Positions 17,316 to 26,602 of a stretch of DNA of 64,000 nucleotides are shown piece after piece. How positions within the stretch are numbered: position 1 is the first letter of the stretch; each line of letters begins with the position of its first letter. Below the pieces are notes generated by a model that made no database searches, was not told where the DNA came from, and was given only the letters and a program-made list of their open reading frames with translations. The stretch lies in the NCBI RefSeq assembly GCF_030407165.1, contig NZ_CP129111.1, positions 3,286,001-3,350,000 on the forward strand, given 5' to 3'. Position numbers and translations under genes: made by a program. This DNA comes from Fontisubflavum oceani (GTDB lineage Bacteria; Pseudomonadota; Alphaproteobacteria; Rhodobacterales; Rhodobacteraceae).

Positions 17316-17774
17316 ATGCCGATGCCCACCACCTATCGCCACGCGACCAAGGATTGGCAGGCCTTTATGGCCGATGCGAAAGATCAGATGGGGCTGATCT
17401 CGGACAACTCGACCTATACGGCCATCGACGCGGTGTTTCAGGTGTTCCGCTGCCGGTTGACCGTGGCCCAAGCGCTTGAATTCGCGGATTTGTTGCCCGC
17501 CGTCGCCCATGCGCTGTTTCTCGCCCGCTACGACAGTGCGGCGGTACCCCTGCCCTTCGCGGATCGCGCCACGATGACCGCGGAGGCAAAATCGGTGCGC
17601 CCGCATCACAACCTGACCCCCGACAACGCCATCGCGGCGGTTGCCTATGCGCTCCACCGCCACACAAACCCGATCGACCTTGCCCGGGTCTTGGCAGCAA
17701 TCGGTCCGGAGGCCGAAGCGTTCTGGCATGTGGATGTGGCCGATCCGTCGGAGTTGGCGCGGCAGATCACCTAA
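17316..17774 (+). CDS. DUF2267 protein
   Basis: This 152-residue protein has the DUF2267 pattern in two halves: YTAIDAVFQVFRCRLTVAQALEFADLLPAVAHALF and DNAIAAVAYALHRHTNPIDLARVLAAIGPEAEAFW. The family is helical and cytoplasmic, often near stress genes, with no proven function. It follows the M48 gene by 4 nt and overlaps the convergent PIN gene by 4 nt at its end. Confidence 0.85.
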   Translation: MPMPTTYRHATKDWQAFMADAKDQMGLISDNSTYTAIDAVFQVFRCRLTVAQALEFADLLPAVAHALFLARYDSAAVPLPFADRATMTAEAKSVRPHHNLTPDNAIAAVAYALHRHTNPIDLARVLAAIGPEAEAFWHVDVADPSELARQIT

Positions 17775-18313
17775 GTCGCCAGCGCTTTGCCCAATCGAGG
17801 CAGCCGCGCCCGCTTCATCAGCTTTCGCAAATCAAGCCTCTCGCCCGAGAGCCTTTCTGCTTGACTATGCACCCGATCAACCACTTCGGCGATGATATCT
17901 GGTTGCTCCTGCCAAAGCCGATAGAGCAAGGCATCGGGATGGATGGCTTGCAAATCATGACCTTGCAGCTCCCGCGCCGGAAAATCCTTGAGATTGAAGG
18001 TTAAAATTGCCTCAGCGCAGCCCGCAATCGCCGTTTCCAGCACATGGATGTCATGCGCATCGGGAAGCCAGAGTTGCGCCTCCAAATCGGGCTGCGGCGC
18101 GATCTCGGCTTCGGGCCATGCGCTCCGCAGAACAGCGATCTCACCTCGCGCAATGACGTCGTCGCCCGGGTTTCGCCGCGCTGCCGCGCGCGCCCATTCC
18201 TCCAAGATCCGCGCCGACCAAAGCGGCTGGATCAGCCCGGCCTCCGCCATGCCGATCAGGATCTCGCGCAGCACCGTTGGATAGAGCACGCAGGCGTCGA
18301 GGCACAGCCTCAT
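17771..18313 (-). CDS. PIN-domain protein, RSP_2648 family
   Basis: This 180-residue protein starts MRLCLDACVLYPTVLREILI, with the first acidic active-site Asp in LDACVLYP. Further acidic residues lie in LPDAHDIHVLETAIAG, and AILTFNLKDFP follows, the order expected of PIN nucleases. The RSP_2648 family is solitary in Rhodobacterales and lacks an obvious antitoxin; none is seen here. It overlaps the upstream rRNA methyltransferase gene by 4 nt, suggesting an RNA-related housekeeping role rather than a toxin. This is inference. Confidence 0.85.
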   Translation of the reverse strand: MRLCLDACVLYPTVLREILIGMAEAGLIQPLWSARILEEWARAAARRNPGDDVIARGEIAVLRSAWPEAEIAPQPDLEAQLWLPDAHDIHVLETAIAGCAEAILTFNLKDFPARELQGHDLQAIHPDALLYRLWQEQPDIIAEVVDRVHSQAERLSGERLDLRKLMKRARLPRLGKALAT

Positions 18314-19518
18314 GGCATCAACCGAAACGCCAGCGCTTTGAGATACCCTGTTTCACTCAGATCAGGGTGCTGCGGATGGTCCGGCCCAGCAAAACCGGTA
18401 TATATCAATCTCGGCACCCGGCCCGCGCGCCCGATCCCGCGCAAACAGGCCGCACGGAACTTGGGTAGCTCCGCCGCGTGAGAACAGGAGCACAGGATCA
18501 AGACGCCGCCCGGCGCGACCAGAGGAGCCGCCAAGCGGGCGACACGTTCGTAAGCGCGAAGCCCCTTTTCAAGCGCTGGCTTCGACGGAGCAAAGGCGGG
18601 CGGGTCGGCGACAACCAGATCGAACTGTGCGCCCTCCCCCGAGAGCGCCTCCATCACGTCAAAGGCATCTCCCGCGCGGGTCTGGAACCGCGCTTCAGCC
18701 CCCATTGCCGCCGCGCCGGCCTGGGCCAAGCTTAACGCGGGTGCCGACGCGTCCACGGCCACCGCCTCGCTTGCGCCGCCCGCCAATGCGGCCAAACCGA
18801 ACCCGCCGACATGGGAAAACACATCCAAAACCCGCGCATCGCGAGCCAACGAGGCCGCAAATGCTTGGTTCGGGCGTTGGTCGTAAAACAGGCCGGTTTT
18901 CTGACCACCGATCACATCGGCCAGATAAGTCGCCCCGTTCATTGAGACCTGTATAGGAGCCTCAGGGGCCGCGCCGCGCAACACCGTCATCTCATCCGGC
19001 AGGCCCTCAGCCGCGCGCGCCCGACCGCTGCCGTTTTTGATTAGCGTGGTGCAGCCGGTCAGGTCGAGCAAGACATCGGCAAACATCTCCAACCGCTCTT
19101 CCAGCCAGATCGCATTTGGTTGCATCACCAGCGTGTCGCCAAACCGATCCACGATCAGCCCCGGCACGCCGTCGCCCTCGGCATGGATCAACCGGTAAAA
19201 TGGCGCTTCAAAGAGCTGGTTGCGCAATGCCAGAGCGGCGCGCATGCGGCCCCCGATCCACGTCTCGTCTATGACCGCTTCGGGGTCACGATCCAGCATC
19301 CGAAAGGCGATTTTACCGCCGGTCGTAGCCGCGCCCATCCCAAGTGGCCGCCGCTCTGCATCTTCAAGCACCGCCAAGGCCCCGGCGGTCAATCCGCGCG
19401 AGCGACGATCCAACACCAGCTCATCGGCCCAGGCCCAGGGAAAGCCATGGCGCAAACGGCGCGCGTCGGCTTTCGGTTTCAATCTCAGGGTGGGCAATGT
19501 GGAAAGGGGCGCTGTCAT
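18310..19518 (-). CDS. Class I SAM-dependent rRNA (cytosine-C5) methyltransferase, RlmI-like
   Basis: This 402-residue protein has an N-terminal PUA domain (residues about 10-85, LRLKPKADARRLRHGFPWAW) and a C-terminal Rossmann methyltransferase: VLDVFSHVGGFGLAALAGG binds SAM, VVADPPAFAPSK is the substrate motif, and LCSCSH carries the catalytic cysteine. The family methylates C5 of a cytosine in 23S rRNA. Its stop overlaps the PIN gene start, and the two are probably co-transcribed. Confidence 0.9.
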   Translation of the reverse strand: MTAPLSTLPTLRLKPKADARRLRHGFPWAWADELVLDRRSRGLTAGALAVLEDAERRPLGMGAATTGGKIAFRMLDRDPEAVIDETWIGGRMRAALALRNQLFEAPFYRLIHAEGDGVPGLIVDRFGDTLVMQPNAIWLEERLEMFADVLLDLTGCTTLIKNGSGRARAAEGLPDEMTVLRGAAPEAPIQVSMNGATYLADVIGGQKTGLFYDQRPNQAFAASLARDARVLDVFSHVGGFGLAALAGGASEAVAVDASAPALSLAQAGAAAMGAEARFQTRAGDAFDVMEALSGEGAQFDLVVADPPAFAPSKPALEKGLRAYERVARLAAPLVAPGGVLILCSCSHAAELPKFRAACLRGIGRAGRVPRLIYTGFAGPDHPQHPDLSETGYLKALAFRLMP

Positions 19519-19557
19519 GCGCCCCCTCTATCTTGCCTTATCGATGGCGAAAAGAGA

Positions 19558-20187
19558 TCAGTTGATCAAACTCGCCATGACAGGTGCGGGTGCAAAGGTT
19601 TCTGATACCCAGGTCTGCAACCGCGCCTGAATACGATCCCGTTGAAAAATGCCTTGCCGTTCTGCCGCGATGGCTTCGGACCCGCCAAACGCGCGGAAGG
19701 TCAAATCCACATGCTCCGGACCGTGCAAGAGTGCGCCGGTTTCCGCATGGCGCACGGTCAGATCGAACTCGACCTCATGTTCGCCACCAAAGGTATAACG
19801 CGTGCGTTCGGTCAGGGCGTGGAACCGTGTGACCACAAGTTGAACCTGCACCGGCACCTCGCCTTGCAAGCCGGAAAAGGCAGCTTCAAGCGGCGGCGTC
19901 ATCACATTGGCGACCTGCTGATGACGATCACCAATCGGATCCTCGCGCCAGACGATATCCGCACGGGGTTTGATCGAGTTGGCCTCAGAGACCGTAAGCG
20001 CACCGGGCACATCCACCCGCAACCCCGAAACCTGCCAATTCTGCGCCTGAATCGCCAAAGCCGACGGTGCGGCCTGTCCAGCGGGCGAGAAATCGAGCGG
20101 CGCGGCACGGCTCACGGCATCCGGTGTGGCACATGCCGATACGGCCAGGCCAAAACCCAGAATGATGAAGGGAATCAATCGTTTCAT
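19558..20187 (-). CDS. DUF6778 lipoprotein
   Basis: This 209-residue protein starts MKRLIPFIILGFGLAVSACA, a lipoprotein signal with lipobox VSAC. GGAGGAAG 4 nt upstream supports the start at 20187. The mature part (VSGLRVDVPGALTVSEAN, DIVWREDPIGDRHQQV, VQVQLVVTRFHALTERTRYTFGG) matches the DUF6778 family of Rhodobacterales, which resembles small envelope lipoproteins. Function unknown. Confidence 0.8.
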   Translation of the reverse strand: MKRLIPFIILGFGLAVSACATPDAVSRAAPLDFSPAGQAAPSALAIQAQNWQVSGLRVDVPGALTVSEANSIKPRADIVWREDPIGDRHQQVANVMTPPLEAAFSGLQGEVPVQVQLVVTRFHALTERTRYTFGGEHEVEFDLTVRHAETGALLHGPEHVDLTFRAFGGSEAIAAERQGIFQRDRIQARLQTWVSETFAPAPVMASLIN

Positions 20188-20347
20188 GCTCTTCCTCCTA
20201 CCCATTTTCCTGGGTTTCGGTGGGACTCTAAGAGCAGAAATAGCCCCCAAAAGGGGCCGGATTGGGATACCGATGGTGCGTTGACTGGGCTTTTTGGTGA
20301 TGAAACCCTGTTCTAAATACGGCGAAAATCGGCGTCTCTGACCCGCA

Positions 20348-21172
20348 TCAGCCTGCCTCAACCGTCATATTTTGTTGACCCAACCCGTCGATTTCCAACG
20401 TGATCTCATCACCTGGCGCAAGAAACACCGGTGGTGTCATGCCCGCGCCCACACCTGGCGGCGTGCCCGTGGCGATGATGTCACCGGGCTGCAATGTGAA
20501 GAAATCGCTGAGATATGAGATGAGTTTTGGGACGCCGAAAATCATCTGCTCGGTCGACCCATCTTGCCGCGTCTCGCCATTGACCCGCAGTCGGAGGCCC
20601 AGTTTCTGTGGGTCGCCCACCTCGTCCGGCGTCACTAACCAAGGCCCGATCGGCGCAAAACTGTCGCAGCTCTTGCCTTTGGTCCACTGTCCGGCGCGAT
20701 GTTTCTGAAAGTCACGCTCTGAGACATCGTTGACCGCCACATACCCTGCAACATGATTGAGAGCCTCCGCTTCGGTCACATGTTTTGCTGGTTTGCCGAT
20801 AACCACGCCCAATTCTACCTCCCAATCGGTCTTCGCAGACCCGCGCGGGATGTAGATTGTGTCATTCGGCCCAGTGATGGCCGAAGTCGCCTTCATGAAG
20901 ATCAGAGGTTCAGGCGGCGGCGTGGCCCCAGTCTCCGCCGCGTGATCGGCATAGTTCAGTCCGATACAGATGATTTTGCCTATGCCGGTGAGTGGTGGCC
21001 CAAGTCGTGGCGCGCCGGGCACAAGCGGGCCATCGGCGGTGAGGTCGGGCAACCGGGTCAACACGCCGCCACCCAAGTCTGCGACTTGTCCCGAAAGATC
21101 CCTAACTTGGCCCGCTGCGTCCAACACCCCGGGCTTCTCCATCCCCGGTGCCCCATATCTTACAAATCGCAT
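20348..21172 (-). CDS. Fumarylacetoacetate hydrolase-family protein
   Basis: This 274-residue FAH-fold enzyme has IICIGLNYADHAAETG, PLIFMKATSAITGPNDTI, DWEVELGVVIGKPAKHV with the metal-binding acidic residues, and GDIIATGTPPGVGAGMTPP. The family cleaves or decarboxylates 2-oxo acid compounds using a divalent metal. The closest pattern is 2-hydroxyhepta-diene-dioate isomerase or acylpyruvase type. It lies 13 nt after an HpcH/HpaI-type aldolase gene on the same strand, and the pair suggests a short degradative pathway for a ring-cleavage or sugar-acid product. Start 21172 begins the conserved MRFVRYG segment. Confidence 0.88.
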   Translation of the reverse strand: MRFVRYGAPGMEKPGVLDAAGQVRDLSGQVADLGGGVLTRLPDLTADGPLVPGAPRLGPPLTGIGKIICIGLNYADHAAETGATPPPEPLIFMKATSAITGPNDTIYIPRGSAKTDWEVELGVVIGKPAKHVTEAEALNHVAGYVAVNDVSERDFQKHRAGQWTKGKSCDSFAPIGPWLVTPDEVGDPQKLGLRLRVNGETRQDGSTEQMIFGVPKLISYLSDFFTLQPGDIIATGTPPGVGAGMTPPVFLAPGDEITLEIDGLGQQNMTVEAG

Positions 21173-21185
21173 CGCGCGTCCTCTT

Positions 21186-21950
21186 CTAGTCGATCTTCCG
21201 AATACCAGCGACCTCGGTTCTGGCGCCGGACAACATCCAAGCGTGTTCCGAGGCAATAAAAAACGCGCTGAACCCATATTGGCGGAGCGCCGCTGCCTTC
21301 TCGGCATTTGGCGTGAAAGTCATATACGCTTTGCCAGCCGATTTCGCTGCGTCTCCAACCGCCGCCATGGCGGCCATCAATTCCGGGCTGTCTTGGTTCA
21401 TTTTGCCATACGCCACGCTCAGGTCGGCGGGCCCGAGAAAAAGCGCATCTATCCCATCGGTCTTGGCAATCGCGCGGGCCTGATCCACCGCCTCGGGGTC
21501 TTCGATTTGTGCGATCACGACCGTTTCCTCGGCGCTTTGCGCCAGCAATTCTGGCATCGTGCGGGTGGCAAACCCCGCCCATCGGGTCGAGCCAGCATAG
21601 CCGCGCCCGCCATGGCCAAACCGGGCGGCCTTGGCGATCCGCGACGCATCTTCGCCATTCATGATATGAGGCACGACGATGCCAGTGGCACCGGCATCCA
21701 GAGCCTGCAAAATATGTTCCGGCGCTGCAGACGGCACCCGCACCAAGACCGGAAAACCGCCAGCCCGGGCCACGGCGAGGCAATTGTTGAGCGTTAGACG
21801 ATCGAAAGGCGCGTGTTCGGCATCGATACAAACAAAATCGAGGCCCGATAGCATCAGAACCTCCATCACATCGACTGCGGGCGTTTTCATGAAGGTTCCG
21901 GCCATAACCTGGCCCGATGCGATCTTCGATTTGAACGTTGTGCTTGCCAT
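21186..21950 (-). CDS. HpcH/HpaI-family aldolase
   Basis: This 254-residue class II aldolase splits a 4-hydroxy-2-oxo acid into pyruvate and an aldehyde. Conserved parts are FVCIDAEHAPFD, VLVRVPSAAPEHILQALDAGATGIVVPH, QIEDPEAVDQ with a metal-binding Glu, and FLGPADLSVAYG with a metal-binding Asp. It is encoded just upstream of the FAH-type enzyme and probably works in the same pathway. The substrate aldehyde is not readable from sequence. Confidence 0.9.
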   Translation of the reverse strand: MASTTFKSKIASGQVMAGTFMKTPAVDVMEVLMLSGLDFVCIDAEHAPFDRLTLNNCLAVARAGGFPVLVRVPSAAPEHILQALDAGATGIVVPHIMNGEDASRIAKAARFGHGGRGYAGSTRWAGFATRTMPELLAQSAEETVVIAQIEDPEAVDQARAIAKTDGIDALFLGPADLSVAYGKMNQDSPELMAAMAAVGDAAKSAGKAYMTFTPNAEKAAALRQYGFSAFFIASEHAWMLSGARTEVAGIRKID

Positions 21951-22025
21951 GGCCCTGCCTCAGGTGATCCTGCTTTCCTCCTGGGCAACCTGACCGGATC
22001 GGGATCGGAATGCAATTGCGCGGAT

Positions 22026-23033
22026 TTAGTCCGCTTCATCACTCTCCGACTCCACGACATCGGGCAGTGGCGCGCTTGGCAGGGCCGCCTCGGGCGGGCG
22101 TGGCGCCACCGGCGGCTCCTTGACAGGTTGCGCCTTCGGCACCGGTGCGGGTCCGGTCGTCATCAACATCGCGCGGCGCCCATGTTGCTGCCCCAACCTC
22201 CCACGAAATATCGTTTGCCCGGCCGTGTCTTCTAGGCCGACTTTGGTTAAAGCCGCCGCGTCAAACCCGATCAAATCACCAGGGGCCAGCGCTTCCAGTT
22301 GTGCAAAACTCCGGCGCACACGGGTCAAGATGACGCCAACGGGCACCTCTGCCTGCCCAACAGCCCGACGAAAGGCGGCCTGCCACGCCGGATCTGGGTC
22401 GGCCGATGCCGCCGCTTCCGATGTCATTGCACCGTCGGCAGCAGCGGGCACGGCAAGAAGTAAGGACCCGGATTTTGCGCCCTCCCCCAAGGCCACGTCG
22501 ACCCCAAACCGGTGATATCCGACATCAGGCATCAAAATCGGCAATTGACGCCGATCCGAGAGCACTCCACCGAAACTCAAGCGTCGGGGCCAATCAACGC
22601 CCGAAACCCCGTCCAGTTCAGCTGCAAAGGCCGAAAGCAACAGTTCGACAAAATCCCGGGTCAGTGCGATGTCGATTTTGGTCACGGGGCGGCCCGGCCC
22701 CTGCACCCGATCTACCCGACCCGTCGTTTGAACCTCAATCAGCGCATCAACCAAAGGCTGCTGCAGTAGGCACAAGCCGCGCCCATTCTGCGGCGCATCC
22801 AAGCCAATCAACAAGCCCCCATCGGGAAGCTCAGTTAGTAAATCGCCCAATGGCAGGCCCCAGTTCACCTCTTCCTTTTGCGGCTCGGGCGACAGCCCTG
22901 GAAAGGGTGCGCCAGCCCGACGAACCGCACGCTGAAACGCCCGCCTTGCCCGGGTTCCGCGATCAGGCGCGGGCGTCGCATGCGCCCGCCTTGTCATCCG
23001 TTGTATTGCCGAGAGATTGGCGGGTTCCGCCAT
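22026..23033 (-). CDS. FliM/FliN-family (SpoA domain) flagellar motor switch-like protein
   Basis: This 335-residue protein has a long N-terminal region with VDALIEVQTTGRV and a C-terminal SpoA domain (about residues 225-290: EVPVGVILTRVRRSFAQLEALAPGDLIGFD ... FRGRLGQQHGRRAMLMT). SpoA domains build the rotor C-ring that sets flagellar rotation direction. The tail is Pro/Ala-rich. No other flagellar gene lies in this window, so it is a detached C-ring component, an arrangement seen in some Rhodobacterales. Whether it serves a flagellum here is inference. Confidence 0.78.
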   Translation of the reverse strand: MAEPANLSAIQRMTRRAHATPAPDRGTRARRAFQRAVRRAGAPFPGLSPEPQKEEVNWGLPLGDLLTELPDGGLLIGLDAPQNGRGLCLLQQPLVDALIEVQTTGRVDRVQGPGRPVTKIDIALTRDFVELLLSAFAAELDGVSGVDWPRRLSFGGVLSDRRQLPILMPDVGYHRFGVDVALGEGAKSGSLLLAVPAAADGAMTSEAAASADPDPAWQAAFRRAVGQAEVPVGVILTRVRRSFAQLEALAPGDLIGFDAAALTKVGLEDTAGQTIFRGRLGQQHGRRAMLMTTGPAPVPKAQPVKEPPVAPRPPEAALPSAPLPDVVESESDEAD

Positions 23034-23115
23034 ATCGAGCCTTCCCGTTTGCAGTGTGGCAGCCGTTCAGACCTTATGCGCCCGGCAAGGTTAAAAATCT
23101 CTCAACCGCCACCCA

Positions 23116-25798
23116 TCATGCAGCCCTAAGGGCACGCCCCGGCAGACGCACGCGGAAACACGCCCCGGACTGGCCTGGTAAGAACACCAGGCCGCCGCCC
23201 AAACGGGCCATGATCTCGCGGCTGATCGCCAACCCTAACCCCGCGCCCGGGGCCTCCCGCGCCGTATCGGCCCGTGCGAATTTTTCAAATATAAGAGCGT
23301 GTTGGCGCGCCGGGATGCCCGATCCGTTATCGGCAAACTCAACCTCGGCTCGGCCCGGCAATTGCTTGAGTGTGATCCGAAGCTCCGGGGCCTCTGCATC
23401 GCAGTATTTCTGAGCGTTCGAGATCAGATTGATGAAGACCTGCGCCAGACGGTCCGCATCCGTCCAAAGCGGCAAATCTTCCTGGTCTTGCTGCCGAACG
23501 ATCTTCAATCGCGCGCCATGTTCCAGTGCGCTGGTCGCGTCGATCGCGCGATCCAACACATTGCTGAGTGTTGTCTCCCCTTCGTTCAGCGTCACCCGCC
23601 CGTCTTCAAGCACACTCAAATCCAACAGATCATCCAACAAACGGGTAAGTCTGAGGCTCTCGTCATGAATGATCCGGCTAAAGCGCGCGCGCCCCGCACT
23701 ATCCAAGCCATCGCTTTGCATCAAGATTTCCGAAAACGCCCGGATCGATGTCATCGGTGTGCGTAATTCATGGCTGATCTGGCTGAGAAACGCGTCTTTT
23801 TGAACCGACAACTCGGTGAGTTTCTCATTTGCCTCACGAAGCCTTGCGGCCGTCTGCGCCAGTTCGGCGGACTTCGCTTCAAGCTGGCTAGAATACTCCA
23901 TCATCTGCGCGGTTTCATCGGCCACCGCCAAGAGATCCCGCACCGAGACGCTGGCGCCACCGGTGATCTGCCCGACCATGGCATTTGCAGTGGCCGCGCC
24001 GACGGACCCGGCCAACTCCCGCTCCAAGTGCTCCAAGAAATCCGGCGTCGGCTCTGGCAATTGCGCCTCCCGCCCTTGCCCGGCCGCCGCATCCCGAAAG
24101 AGCCGCGCGGCGCGCCCTGCCCCCAATATCCGCTGCGCCATGATCAGCAGATCATCCGCCGTACCGGCGCTGCCCTTCCAGGCCAGAGGGGTCTGCGAAT
24201 GCTCATACACATTGACGAATTGCGCCCCCATGAGCCGTTCCATCGGACTTGGGAAGGTGAAGAGCGAGACCAGGACAAACGCGAAGGTGTTCACCCCAAG
24301 CGACAGGATCATCGCGGTCAAAAGCGGGTCGGCACCATCAAGGCCCAAAGGGGTTGCCGGGCGGAGCCAGGCAATGCCAAAAGGCCCGCTCTCCAACACG
24401 CCCTGCATCAACCCGGCGGTTGCCGCATTGGGCACCAAAAGCACCCAACCCCAGATCAAGAACCCAAGTCCAATCCCCGCCGCAGCCCCGGGCCGCGTCG
24501 CGCCGCGCCAAAAAATCCCGCCCAAAAGCGCGGGCAAGACCTGCGCCACGCCGAGAAACGCGATCAGGCCAATCGAGGCCAACGCATCGTCGCCGCCGGA
24601 GAGCCTGTAATAGAGCAGGCCAAGCGTCAAAACGCCCGCGATGCTCAACCGCCGCGCCATCAGAGCCACGCGGCGCATATCCCCGGACATCGGGTTTTCG
24701 CCTTTCGTGGCCCGCATCCAAAGCGGCACGATGATGTGGTTCGACACCATCGTGCTCAGCGCCAGTGCCGCGATGATCACCATCGAAGTCGCGGCCGAAA
24801 ACCCACCCAGAAAGGCAAAAAGCGCAAGCCCGCCCTGCCCTAGTTCCAGCGGAAGGGTCAGCATGAACAGATCGGGGTTCGCGCCCGCGGGCATCATCTG
24901 CAACCCAACCACCGCAATCGGGATCACAAAGAGGCTCATAAGCAGCAAATAGAGCGGGAAGGCCCAACTCGCCGTCGCCAGATGCCGCTCATCGGCATTT
25001 TCAACAACCAGGACCTGAAACATGCGCGGCAGGCATAAGATGGCTGCGCCGCTGAGCACGGTCAGCCCGACCCAACGCGCGCCGTTGGAGGTCCATTTCG
25101 CGATCGGACTATCTTCGACCCGCGCCAGAATATCCGCTGGCCCATCGGCCAAGCCCCAGACAACGAAAGCGCCAACCGCGATCAGCGCAAAAAGCTTCAC
25201 AATCGCTTCCAATGCGATCGCTGAGACGAGTCCGGGATGACGCTCATTCACATCGAGCGACCGGGTTCCAAAGATGATTGTGAACAGCGCCAGACCACCG
25301 GCGACCCAGATCGCAGTGCTCTCGGCATCCGGCTGTCCCAATGCTCCCGGTCGGACGAAAACCGAGAAAGAAAGCGTCACCGATTGCAACTGGAAGCGCG
25401 ATATAGGGCGTCGTGCCGATCACCGCCAGGACCGTGACCAGCGCCGCCAGACCGCCGGATTTGCCATAGCGGCTTGAGATCATATCGGCGATCGAGGTGA
25501 TCCGCTGCGCCCGCCCGATCCGTACCATCTTCCGCAGCAGCCAAAACCAGCCGATAAAGACCAGCGTCGGCCCCAGATAGATCGTCATGAATTCGAGGCC
25601 GGACCGCACCGCCGAGCCGACCGCACCGTAGAAGGTCCACGCGGTGGTATAGATCGACAGGCTCAGCGTGTAGACCAAAGGCGAACTCAGCCATCTCGCC
25701 TTGCCCAAAGAGGCCCGTCTTTCCGCCCAGAACGCGACCCAAAAGAGCCCCGCCACGTAGACAATGCAAACCGCAACCAAGCCATTGAAGGACAACAT
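23116..25798 (-). CDS. Sodium:solute symporter-histidine kinase fusion, frameshifted
   Basis: The N-terminal half is a sodium:solute symporter-like membrane domain with many hydrophobic segments (SSPLVYTLSLSIYTTAWTFYGA, ITSIADMISSRYG). The C-terminal half is a kinase: phospho-acceptor SHELRTPMTSIRAFSEIL, N-box NLISNAQKY, G1 DNGSGIP and GAGLGLAISREI. The design resembles CbrA/CrbS sensors that couple substrate sensing to phosphorelay. The frame is broken near 25393: dropping one base from the GG at 25392-25393 turns TPYIALPVAIGD into the family sequence TPYIALQLQSVTLSFSVF and gives 893 residues. It follows a response regulator and a small membrane protein in one operon. The ligand is unknown. 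Confidence 0.82.
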
Positions 25799-25799
25799 G

Positions 25800-26114
25800 T
25801 TAGCTACCGTCCGGCTGGTCCGGGCCGCGCGGGGTGATCCGGTTCAGCGCCGCGGCCAAACCGGCGGCCACCCCAATCAAAATCAGCCAAACCACCAGGA
25901 AATAGACAAGCCAACGGGCGGTGCCGCCACCGACACCAGAATCGGTGGTGAGAATAAAGACCGGCCCGAAAAACATCAGCGCGCCCAAGACCGGCAGCAA
26001 CTTGGCCGCATCTTGCAGTCGGTTCCGCCGGTAGGTTCGGCGCTCCAAGAACACGCGCTGCTTAAGAGCCTTGCGCGACTCTGGCGCAGTCCCATTGGGT
26101 TTGTCGCGGCTCAC
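25800..26114 (-). CDS. Small two-pass membrane protein next to symporter-kinase
   Basis: This 104-residue protein has a basic N-terminus (RVFLERRTYRRNRLQDAAKLLP) and two hydrophobic helices (VLGALMFFGPVFIL and WLVYFLVVWLILIGVAAGLAAAL). Such small subunits accompany sodium:solute symporters, and this one may assist the symporter domain of the kinase encoded directly downstream. It overlaps the response regulator gene by 4 nt and is one base from the kinase start. The role is inferred from position only. Confidence 0.7.
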   Translation of the reverse strand: MSRDKPNGTAPESRKALKQRVFLERRTYRRNRLQDAAKLLPVLGALMFFGPVFILTTDSGVGGGTARWLVYFLVVWLILIGVAAGLAAALNRITPRGPDQPDGS

Positions 26115-26533
26115 GACGCGATCCCTTGACCACTGACCTCGTCGGTACCGTCTTTCCCAGCCACATGACGTAAGGTGTCCAGCATTTCAGAATTGGAGAA
26201 CGGTTTTGTCAGATAGGCGTTCGCGCCAAGTGCCAAGGCCATATCGCGATCCTTGGCCTGCCCCTTCGCGGTCAACATCAGAACCGGCAGATGTTCGGTT
26301 TCGGCACCGCTTCGCAATTCGCGCAGAATGTCCAAGCCCGACCGACCGGGCAGCATGACATCCAGCACCACCACATCCGGTTCGACCCGCATCACCGCGT
26401 CCAGCGCGGTTGCGCCATTGCCATGGCCATGCACCTCCCATCCGTCACGCGACAGGATAAAGCTGATGGCTTCCAGAATGTTGGCCTCGTCCTCGACCAA
26501 TAAGACTCGCGTGCCCAAACCACTCTCCTCCAC
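26111..26533 (-). CDS. Single-domain response regulator
   Basis: This 140-residue protein consists of a receiver domain: VLLVEDEANILEA carries the acidic pair, VVVLDVMLPGRSG the phosphorylated Asp, MLTAKG the Thr and YLTKPFSN the Lys. There is no output domain, so it probably signals by protein interaction or passes phosphate on. It is the first gene of the operon with the small membrane protein and the symporter-kinase, its likely partner. A TTG start five codons inside, preceded by GGAGAG, is an alternative. Confidence 0.88.
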   Translation of the reverse strand: MEESGLGTRVLLVEDEANILEAISFILSRDGWEVHGHGNGATALDAVMRVEPDVVVLDVMLPGRSGLDILRELRSGAETEHLPVLMLTAKGQAKDRDMALALGANAYLTKPFSNSEMLDTLRHVAGKDGTDEVSGQGIAS

Positions 26534-26602
26534 TGGTCAGGCGCTCCCAACTCTCACACTGCCCGATTTCGGTGCAATGTCAAACGCCTCCGGCCCCTGA
26601 CC

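Noticed and set aside
17771..18313. PIN protein as the toxin of a toxin-antitoxin pair
   Set aside because: No small antitoxin gene lies next to it; it is coupled to an rRNA methyltransferase and belongs to a solitary family.
19642..20316. 224-codon plus-strand frame opposite the DUF6778 lipoprotein
   Set aside because: No family pattern and it lies fully on the opposite strand of a well-supported gene.
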